This document shows, in pieces, positions 55,639-64,000 of a stretch of DNA of 64,000 nt. The stretch lies in the NCBI GenBank assembly GCA_028284625.1, contig JANQRH010000013.1, positions 62,001-126,000 on the forward strand, written 5' to 3'. The DNA is from Afifellaceae bacterium. GTDB taxonomy: Bacteria > Pseudomonadota > Alphaproteobacteria > Rhizobiales > Afifellaceae. The stretch's first letter is position 1. Every line of letters begins with the position of its first letter. The notes under the pieces were generated by a model. That model had not been told where the DNA came from. It saw nothing but the letters and a program-made list of their open reading frames with translations, and ran no database searches. The translations under genes were made by a program, and so were the position numbers.

Positions 55639-58600
55639 GTGCTCTCGCGCCGCACCGCGCTTCAGGCTAATCTCGCCCGCGCCATGACGACCGCCGCGGA
55701 CCCCCATGCCTCCGCCGAGACGCACGAGAACGGCGTTGCCCTTCGTCCGTTCGCCGCCGATTACGCCCCGCCCGACGAAACGCTGATCCCGGAGCTGATC
55801 GTCGAGACGGCGCACGATCAGGCGGTCGAGGCCCGTATCGCGGCGCGCGCCCGCCGCTACATCCAGGCCATCCGCGATGCGCGCGGCGGCATCGGCGGGC
55901 TTGAAGATTTCATGCACGAATACACGCTCTCCACACGCGAGGGCCTGGCGCTGATGTCGCTTGCCGAGGCACTTCTCAGGGTGCCCGACGCCGCCACGCA
56001 AGACCGGCTGATTGAGGACAAGCTCGGCGCCGGCGATTGGGAACACGCCGATGCGCGCGACAGTGAAAGCTGGCTGGTCTCCGCCACGACCTGGGCGCTC
56101 GGCCTGACGGTGCGGCTCGTCCATCCGAGCGAGACCCCGGAAGGCATCATTGCCCGCATCGCGCAGCGGTTGGGCACGCCGACCGTGCGCACAGCCGCGC
56201 GCCAGGCGATGCGCCTGCTCGGGCATCAATTCGTGCTCGGCGAGACGATTGAGGACGCGTTGAAACGTGCCGCTGACGCGCGCGCCAAGACCTATCGCCA
56301 TTCCTTCGACATGCTGGGGGAGGGCGCCCGCACTGCGCCTGACGCGGAGCGTTATTTCAACGCCTATGCCGATGCGATCGAAGTGATCGGGCAAAGCGCA
56401 TCGGGCGCCCTTCCGGCGCGCTCCGGCATTTCCGTGAAGCTTTCTGCGCTGCATCCGCGCTATCAGGCGCGGCAACGCGACCGTGTGCTCAAGGAGCTGA
56501 CGCCGCGGCTCATCGCGCTCTGCCAGGCCGCCAAGGCGCACGACCTCAATCTGACGGTGGACGCGGAGGAGGCCGACCGCCTCGAGCTGTCGCTCGATGT
56601 TTTCGCCAAGCTGGTGACCGAGCCGAGTCTTGCAGGTTGGGACGGCCTGGGCCTGGCCGTGCAATCTTATCTGAAGCGCGCGCCGCGGGTAATCGATTGG
56701 CTCGCCGAGGCGTCGGCGGCCGCCAATCGCCGGCTGATGGTGCGTCTGGTCAAGGGCGCCTATTGGGACACGGAGATCAAGCACGCGCAGGAGAGCGGCG
56801 TCGACGACTTCCCGGTGTTCACGCGCAAGCCGGCCACGGACGTCTGCTATCTGGCCTGCGCCAAGCGCCTCATTGCGGCGCGCCCGCTTCTCTATCCGCA
56901 ATTTGCCACGCACAACGCGCTGACCGTCTCTGCCATCATCGAGATGGCCGGCGACACGGATTTTGAGTTTCAACGCCTGCACGGCATGAGCGAGGCGCTT
57001 TATGCCGAAGTGCATGAGCGCGAGAATTTCGACTGCCGCATCTACGCGCCGGTCGGCAGCCACAAGGAGCTTCTCGCCTATCTTGTGCGCCGCTTGCTGG
57101 AGAACGGCGCCAATTCCTCCTTCGTCAACGCTGTCAACGATCCCGACGAGCCGATCGAGCACCTTCTGGAGCCGCCCGAAGCGAGCTTTGCTGGCGGTGC
57201 CGCGGCGCGCCATCCCAAGATCGCGATGCCGTCGCAGCTATTCGGTGCGCGCGGCAACTCGCGTGGCATCGAGTTCGGCAGCCGTGCGGAATTGGAAGCG
57301 CTGGCGAGCGGCATGGCGGACGTCGCATTGCCGATCGCCGACGCCGCGCCGCTGATCGATGGTCGGCCGCATGACGGATGGCGGCACGCAAAGCACGCCC
57401 CAGCCGATCCGGATGTGGTGGTGGGCACTGTGGCGGAAGCCGACGCAGCGGCGGTCCGGCATGCGGTAGGCGCCGCCTGCGATGGGTTCTGGTCCTGGAG
57501 TGAGACGCCGGCAGAAGACCGCGCCGCGGCACTTGAGCAGGCCGCCGATCTATTGGAGACGCGCCGCGACCGCTTCATGGCGCTGCTGGCCCATGAGGCC
57601 GGCAAGACGGTGGATGACGGGATTGCCGAGATCCGCGAAGCGGTCGATTTCCTCCGCTACTACGCCTCGGAATCGCGCCGTCTTTTCGGAACCGAAACAA
57701 TCCTGCCCGGGCCCACCGGTGAAGAGAACCGCTATCGCATGCGCGGCCGCGGCGCCTTCGTTTGCATCTCGCCGTGGAACTTCCCACTGGCCATCTTCAC
57801 CGGCCAGGTGGCTGCGGCTCTGGCCGCCGGCAACAGCGTGATCGCCAAGCCGGCCGAGCAGACGCCGCTCATCGCCCATGAGATGGTGCGGCTCCTGCAC
57901 GAGGCGGGGGTGCCCACGACCGCGCTCCACTTGATCACCGGCGACGGCGAGGTCGGTGCGGCTCTTGTGGCCGACCCCAGCATCGCCGGCGTTGCCTTCA
58001 CCGGCTCCACCGAGGTGGGCCGTCTCATCAACCGCGCGCTTGCCGCCAAGGATGGGCCGATCGTGCCGCTGATTGCTGAGACCGGCGGCATCAACGCCAT
58101 GATCGCCGATGCCACGGCTCTGCCTGAGCAGGTCACCGACGACGTGATCACATCCGCCTTCCGCTCCGCCGGTCAGCGCTGCTCGGCCGCGCGCATCCTG
58201 TTCGTGCAGGACGACGTTGCCGACACGATGACGGCCATGATCGCCGGTGCCGCCGCCGAGCTTCGCCTCGGCGACCCGGCCGATCACGCCACCGATGTCG
58301 GCCCGGTCATCGACGCGGCCGCCAAAGCGGACCTTGAGGCGCACATCGAGACGATACGGCGCGACCAGACCATCCGCTTCGCCGGCGATGCGCCGAAGCA
58401 GGGCTCCTTCGTTGCGCCGCATATCGTGGAGTTGGAGAGCGCCGACGCACTCGACCGCGAAGTGTTCGGCCCGATTCTGCACGTCGTTCGCTGGCCGGCC
58501 GGCCACATCGACGATGTGATCGACTGGATCAGGAGCAGCGGCTTCGGCCTGACTTTCGGCATCCACACCCGTGTCGGCGGCCGGGCGGAGCGTGTGGCGC

Positions 58601-58821
58601 GCGCCTTGCAGGTCGGCAATGTCTATGTGAACCGCAACACGATCGGCGCCATCGTCGGCTCGCAGCCCTTCGGCGGCATGGGGCTTTCCGGCACCGGGCC
58701 GAAGGCGGGGGGACCCAACTATCTTCAGCGCTTTGCGCTTGAGCAGGTCGTCTCCACCGATACGACCGCAGCCGGCGGCAATGCCAGCCTAGTCACGATG
58801 GAGGATGCCGGCGGCGATTAG
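55639..58821 (+). CDS. putA: Bifunctional proline dehydrogenase / L-glutamate gamma-semialdehyde dehydrogenase
   Basis: PRODH: SVKLSALHPRYQ, DAEEADRLELSLD, VKGAYWDTEIKHAQ; ALDH: CISPWNFPLAIFTGQVAAALAAGNSVIAKPAEQTPLIA, FRSAGQRCSAARI. Confidence 0.95.
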   Translation: MLSRRTALQANLARAMTTAADPHASAETHENGVALRPFAADYAPPDETLIPELIVETAHDQAVEARIAARARRYIQAIRDARGGIGGLEDFMHEYTLSTREGLALMSLAEALLRVPDAATQDRLIEDKLGAGDWEHADARDSESWLVSATTWALGLTVRLVHPSETPEGIIARIAQRLGTPTVRTAARQAMRLLGHQFVLGETIEDALKRAADARAKTYRHSFDMLGEGARTAPDAERYFNAYADAIEVIGQSASGALPARSGISVKLSALHPRYQARQRDRVLKELTPRLIALCQAAKAHDLNLTVDAEEADRLELSLDVFAKLVTEPSLAGWDGLGLAVQSYLKRAPRVIDWLAEASAAANRRLMVRLVKGAYWDTEIKHAQESGVDDFPVFTRKPATDVCYLACAKRLIAARPLLYPQFATHNALTVSAIIEMAGDTDFEFQRLHGMSEALYAEVHERENFDCRIYAPVGSHKELLAYLVRRLLENGANSSFVNAVNDPDEPIEHLLEPPEASFAGGAAARHPKIAMPSQLFGARGNSRGIEFGSRAELEALASGMADVALPIADAAPLIDGRPHDGWRHAKHAPADPDVVVGTVAEADAAAVRHAVGAACDGFWSWSETPAEDRAAALEQAADLLETRRDRFMALLAHEAGKTVDDGIAEIREAVDFLRYYASESRRLFGTETILPGPTGEENRYRMRGRGAFVCISPWNFPLAIFTGQVAAALAAGNSVIAKPAEQTPLIAHEMVRLLHEAGVPTTALHLITGDGEVGAALVADPSIAGVAFTGSTEVGRLINRALAAKDGPIVPLIAETGGINAMIADATALPEQVTDDVITSAFRSAGQRCSAARILFVQDDVADTMTAMIAGAAAELRLGDPADHATDVGPVIDAAAKADLEAHIETIRRDQTIRFAGDAPKQGSFVAPHIVELESADALDREVFGPILHVVRWPAGHIDDVIDWIRSSGFGLTFGIHTRVGGRAERVARALQVGNVYVNRNTIGAIVGSQPFGGMGLSGTGPKAGGPNYLQRFALEQVVSTDTTAAGGNASLVTMEDAGGD

Positions 58822-58845
58822 CGTTGGCGCAAAAGGGATACCGGC

Positions 58846-59304
58846 TCAGACCAGGCTGAAGAAGACAGCGGAGCCGCCGATGATCGCCGCGATGATCTGC
58901 GCCACCGCCGCGACACCCTGCCAGATGAGCAACCGCCGCGTGCCGGCAAAGCGCCGGGCGATCGGCTGGCCAGCGCCCCCGGAAGGGGTGAGGCGGAGCG
59001 CCAGCAGCGCCGAATCGAAGGCCGCCACGTCAAGGTGGCCGGCCGTTGCGTCGTCGGCCAGACGCCTCAGAAGCGTGGCGTTGAGATTGACGCGCGACGC
59101 CAGATAGATCTCCACCATCCCGATCAGCGCGACCACGATCGCTGTCGGCACCGTCGCCTGCGACGCCGGGAACACCGGGAGAAGCAGGACCGCGACGGCA
59201 ATGGCCGTCACCGCCAGCGACAGACGGTTGACGATCTGCCCCTGATCGAGGAGGTCGGCAGCCGCCGCCAGCATGTAGGCGGCTCTTTGGTGTGCGTTCG
59301 TCAT
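58846..59304 (-). CDS. Small membrane protein of unknown function
   Basis: Three predicted TM stretches (LSLAVTAIAVAVLLLPVF; VPTAIVVALIGMVEIYLA; LLIWQGVAAVAQIIAAIIGGSAVFF). Confidence 0.6.
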   Translation of the reverse strand: MTNAHQRAAYMLAAAADLLDQGQIVNRLSLAVTAIAVAVLLLPVFPASQATVPTAIVVALIGMVEIYLASRVNLNATLLRRLADDATAGHLDVAAFDSALLALRLTPSGGAGQPIARRFAGTRRLLIWQGVAAVAQIIAAIIGGSAVFFSLV

Positions 59305-59445
59305 TGTCCTGCCGGGAGCAATCCTTGCCTTGCGCCGCTCCGTCAAGCCCGGCCGCGACAGGTTGCGGCGACCTGGGCGTGCTTACCGGCGGCGACGAGG
59401 TCTGATAGGGGACGGGGGAGGAACAGCAAGAACGGACGGGGTGAA

Positions 59446-60617
59446 ATGAAGTTTAGCGAGGGGGCGTTCGACCCGCTGCCGAATGACGCGGCCGACGCGA
59501 TCCTGGTCGGTCGTGTCTGGGACCAGCATGTCGACGGCCCCTGCGTGGTCTCCGTACGCGGCGATCGGGTCGTCGACATAACGTCGGCCGCGCCGACCAT
59601 GCGCGACCTTTGCGAGGCGGACGATCCCGCAGCTTCTGCCCGCACTGCCGATGGCCGCGACATCGGGCCGCTCGCCGACATCCTCGCCAATACGCCGCGC
59701 GAGAGCCGTGACCCCACCAAGCCGTGGCTCTTGGCGCCGATCGACCTCCAGGCAATCAAAGCCGCCGGCGTCACTTTCGTTGTCTCCATGCTTGAGCGCG
59801 TCATCGAGGAGCAGGCGCGCGGCGACCCCAGCCGGGCCGAGGCGATCCGCACCGAAATCAGCGCCACGATCGGCGACGACTTCCGCGGCCTGCAGCCGGG
59901 CTCGGAGCAGGCGATGGCGCTGAAAGCGCTGCTCATCGAAAAGGGCATGTGGTCGCAATATCTGGAGGTCGGCATCGGCCCCGACGCGGAAATCTTCACC
60001 AAGGCGCAGCCCATGTCGGCGGTGGGCCATCTCGCTGAGGCCGGCGTGCATCCCAAATCGAGCTGGAGCAATCCGGAGCCGGAGGTGGCGGTCGTGGTAT
60101 CGAGCGCCGGTGCGATCGTCGGCGCAACGCTCGGCAATGACGTGAACCTGCGCGATTTTGAAGGCCGCTCTGCGCTGCTTCTTTCCAAGGCCAAGGACAA
60201 CAATGCCAGCGCCGCCATCGGGCCTTTCATCCGTTTGTTCGATGGAGGCTTCACGCTTGACGATGTGCGGCAAGGCCAGCTCAGCCTGATTGTGGAGGGC
60301 GGTGACGGCTTCCGCCTTGAAGGCGCCAGCGACATCGGACAGATCAGCCGCGACCCGGAAGACCTGGTTGGCCAGACGATCGGGCCGAACCATCAATATC
60401 CCGACGGGTTCGTGCTTTATCTCGGCACAATGTTTGCGCCGACGGACGACCGCGATCGCCCCGGCGAAGGTTTTACGCACAAGGTCGGCGACGTGGTGAC
60501 GATCGAGTCGCCCAGGCTCGGCCGGCTCGTAAATGTGATGGTGGAATCGCCCGACGCCGAACCCTGGACGTTCGGCACGGCCGCGCTCATGCGCAACTTG
60601 GCGAAGCGTGGGTTGCT

Positions 60618-60621
<4 letters not shown>
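59446..60621 (+). CDS. Fumarylacetoacetate hydrolase family protein
   Basis: FTKAQPMSAVGHLAEAGVHPKSSWSNPEPEVAVVVSSAGAIVGATLGNDVNLRDFEGRSALLLSKAKDNNASAAIGPFIRLFD. Confidence 0.88.
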
Positions 60622-61532
<911 letters not shown>

Positions 61533-61547
61533 AGCGACCGGCTAGGC

Positions 61548-62435
61548 ATGCCCAAAGTCCTGGTGATCGGCGACGTGACGACCGACATCGTCGTCAAGCC
61601 GACCGGCCCGATCGCCGTTGGCGCCGACACAAACGCCATGATCCGTGCGCTGCCCGGCGGCTCCGGAGCCAACCAGGCGGCGTGGCTGGCCGACGCCGGA
61701 ATTGATGTGCGCTTGGCCGGCCGCGTGGGCGCAGCGGATCGCGCAGAGCAGATGGCGGACTTTGCCGAGCATGGCATCGACGCGCGCCTCGGCGTCGACG
61801 ACACGCGCCCGACCGGCCAGCTAGTGACGCTCGTCGCCGCCGACGGTGAGCGAAGCTTTCTGACCGACCGCGGCGCCAACGAGAATCTCTGCGAGGCCGA
61901 TCTTTCGGACGCGCTGCTGGATGGCATCGATCTCCTCAGCGTGTCCGGATACGCGCTCTTCAAGGACGGTCCGCGGGCAGCCGTGCTGTCGCTGTTGGAG
62001 AGCGCCAAGGATCGAGAAGTCCCCATCGCGGTCGATCCGGGCTCCTACTCGTTTTTGCGCGACGTGGGTGCGAGCGCCTTTATCGAGTGGACCGCCGGCG
62101 CGAAGTTCTGTTTTCCGAACGAGGAAGAGGCCGCCGTCCTCACCGGCATGGAGGCGCTGGAAGCGCAGCTCGATCTGTTGGCGCGGCATTACCGGATCGT
62201 CGTTATCAAGCGCGGCGCCGCCGGAGCAGTTGCGCTTGACGCGGAGAGCGGTGATCGCGCAGAAGCCGTAGCGCTTGCCGCTGACGTGGTCGATACGACC
62301 GGCGCCGGCGACGCCTTCGTCGCAGGCTTTCTCGCCGCTCACCTGGCGGGGGAGGGGTTGGAGGCGGCTGTAGACGCGGGCGTCGCCTATGGCGCGCGCG
62401 CCGTCACACAGCTGGGCGGACGGCCCGGCCGTTAG
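61548..62435 (+). CDS. PfkB family carbohydrate kinase (likely pseudouridine kinase by context)
   Basis: VIGDVTTDIVV; LPGGSGANQAAWLADAG; DTTGAGDAFVAGFLAAHLAG; 15 nt after psuG. Confidence 0.88.
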   Translation: MPKVLVIGDVTTDIVVKPTGPIAVGADTNAMIRALPGGSGANQAAWLADAGIDVRLAGRVGAADRAEQMADFAEHGIDARLGVDDTRPTGQLVTLVAADGERSFLTDRGANENLCEADLSDALLDGIDLLSVSGYALFKDGPRAAVLSLLESAKDREVPIAVDPGSYSFLRDVGASAFIEWTAGAKFCFPNEEEAAVLTGMEALEAQLDLLARHYRIVVIKRGAAGAVALDAESGDRAEAVALAADVVDTTGAGDAFVAGFLAAHLAGEGLEAAVDAGVAYGARAVTQLGGRPGR

Positions 62436-63438
62436 CAGCCGATTCGTACGCCGCCTCGCACACAGCATAGGTCTTCAGATTGTCGCGGCCCGAGGTCGCC
62501 GCTTCGCGCCCTTCCTGAATGCAGGCGAGCATGTGCGCACAGGTCTGGAAGACGCTCTCCTCCACCATATGCCAGGGCGGCTTGGCCCAGGCGAGCATCG
62601 GAATGTCGAAGTCGCTGCCATTCATCTCATCGCCTTGCGTCAGCTCCATCCGGTAGCCCGGCTTGGTGACGAGCGCGCCGCGCGGCCCTTCGATCTCCAG
62701 GAGCGTCTCGGGGAAGGGGTCAGGCAGCGTCTTCGACTCGTATGTGGCCTCGACAAGGGACACGGCGCCGGACGTATGGCGCAGCATCATCGTGGCCGTA
62801 TCCTCCGCCTTGACCTTGGGATTGCGCCTTTGCGTTTCGCACGAGACATGCGCGACCTCGCCGAGCATGAACCGCGCGACATCCACGACGTGAACGCCGA
62901 GGTCGAGAATGGCGAAGCGCTCCTCGTCGTAGAAATAGGGTTGGCCGGAATAGACATCGTAATGCGTGCGAAAGCTGATGCGCGCCCAGGACGGTTCTCC
63001 GATCGCATCGGACTCCAACAGCGCCTTCACGCGCCTGAGCGGCGCTTGAAAGCGGAAATTCTCATGGACGGCGAGAAAGAGCCCGGCCTCCTCGGCGGCC
63101 GCGACCATGGCGGCGCAATCGGCGAATGTCGGCGCAAAAGGCTTTTGCACGATGGCCGGCACGTTGTGGCGGAACGCCAGCTCCGCCAGCGCACGGTGCG
63201 TGTTCATCCGCGTCACGATATCGACCAGGCCGAGCGCCTGTTCGCGGAACATGGTCTCCGCGTCCGTGTAGACATGCGGCACGGCGAAAGCCTCCGCCGC
63301 CGCCTGTGCCTTGGCGGGATCGCTGTCGCACACCGCCACCAGGTCCGCCCCGTTCGGCGCCAGATCTCGCCAGGAATTGAGATGGTTGCCGGAGAAAAAA
63401 CCGCATCCGATGACACCAATCGAAATCCGCTCGGCCAT
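62404..63438 (-). CDS. Gfo/Idh/MocA family oxidoreductase
   Basis: IGVIGCGFFSGNHLNSWRDLAPNGADLVAVCD; VPAIVQKPFAPT; LDLGVHVVDVARFMLGEV. Confidence 0.9.
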   Translation of the reverse strand: MAERISIGVIGCGFFSGNHLNSWRDLAPNGADLVAVCDSDPAKAQAAAEAFAVPHVYTDAETMFREQALGLVDIVTRMNTHRALAELAFRHNVPAIVQKPFAPTFADCAAMVAAAEEAGLFLAVHENFRFQAPLRRVKALLESDAIGEPSWARISFRTHYDVYSGQPYFYDEERFAILDLGVHVVDVARFMLGEVAHVSCETQRRNPKVKAEDTATMMLRHTSGAVSLVEATYESKTLPDPFPETLLEIEGPRGALVTKPGYRMELTQGDEMNGSDFDIPMLAWAKPPWHMVEESVFQTCAHMLACIQEGREAATSGRDNLKTYAVCEAAYESAANGRAVRPAV

Positions 63439-63572
63439 GCGTTTGCCCCTCGTGGTTCAGACTTGTCCTATCACAAGGGCCGGCGGCGTGGCGCGCTCCC
63501 GCGATCGCCGCTTTTCAGCACGGAGTTGCTGGTTTAAGTGGCGGTCGACGGCAATTGCCGAGGTGCCCGGAC

Positions 63573-64000
63573 ATGTCCCTCAAGCTCGTAGGCCTCGATG
63601 CCGACGACACGCTTTGGCACACCGAATCCGTCTTTCGTTTGACCCACGAGCGGTTCAACGAATTGCTGGCTCCGTTTGCCGATGCGGCCACGCTTGAAGC
63701 AAAGCTGGCAGAAACCGAGCGCCGCAACATCCAGATCTTCGGCTACGGCGCCAAGGGCTTCACGCTCTCCATGATGGAGACGGCGCTGGAGGTCAGCGAC
63801 AGAAACGTCAGCGCCGATGTGCTCGGAGAGATTCTCGCTGCGGGCCGGGAGATGATGACGCATCCGGTCGAGCCGCTGCCGGGCGTGCACGAGACGCTCA
63901 CCGCCCTTGCCGCCGACCATCGGCTGATCCTTATCACCAAGGGCGATCTCTTCCATCAGGAGAGCAAGCTGGCGGCCTCCGGCCTGGGCGCATTTTTCTC
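63573..64000 (+). CDS. HAD family hydrolase (3' truncated by window edge)
   Basis: LVGLDADDTLWHTESVF HAD motif I; LPGVHETLTALAADHRLILITKGD motif II; no stop before window end. Confidence 0.85.
   Translation, partial: MSLKLVGLDADDTLWHTESVFRLTHERFNELLAPFADAATLEAKLAETERRNIQIFGYGAKGFTLSMMETALEVSDRNVSADVLGEILAAGREMMTHPVEPLPGVHETLTALAADHRLILITKGDLFHQESKLAASGLGAFF

Noticed and set aside
55486-57213. 575-aa minus-strand ORF opposite putA
   Set aside because: Shadow ORF; the plus strand shows unmistakable PRODH motifs
57550-58566. 338-aa minus-strand ORF opposite the putA ALDH domain
   Set aside because: Shadow ORF without domains

Overview
GC-rich chromosomal window, probably alphaproteobacterial (Rhizobiales-like by gene content, codon usage and repeat types). 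It is nearly all protein-coding, with about 46 supported CDS and no rRNA, tRNA or CRISPR seen. Three metabolic groups dominate. (i) Split myo-inositol catabolism: iolG/iolC/iolB at 20-24 kb and iolE/iolD at 47.5-50.3 kb, plus several Gfo/Idh/MocA oxidoreductases, sugar kinases and orphan transporter parts. (ii) An aldose/2-keto-3-deoxy-sugar cluster at 33-39.5 kb (MFS, aldose epimerase, AraD1-like, ALDH, dgoK, dgoA). (iii) Amino-acid and nucleoside catabolism (1592-aa NAD-GDH, PutA, psuG/PfkB kinase, amn). The most notable locus is 9.8-15.8 kb, an apparent complete DSF (diffusible signal factor) quorum-sensing module. It has an RpfF-like synthase with both catalytic Glu motifs, an RpfC-like hybrid kinase (TM-HK-REC-HPt), and a response regulator whose receiver resembles RpfG but whose output is PAS-GGDEF-EAL instead of HD-GYP. 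A perfect CtrA-type motif (TTAA-N7-TTAA) lies upstream of the regulator. Other notable items: a two-copy double-hairpin repeat with compensatory stem changes, a 182-bp MITE-like element whose TSD coincides with a stop codon, a secreted TPR-caspase-fold protein, and a perfect 12-bp-arm palindrome next to an MFS start codon. All calls come from reading motifs by eye; no database search was run.
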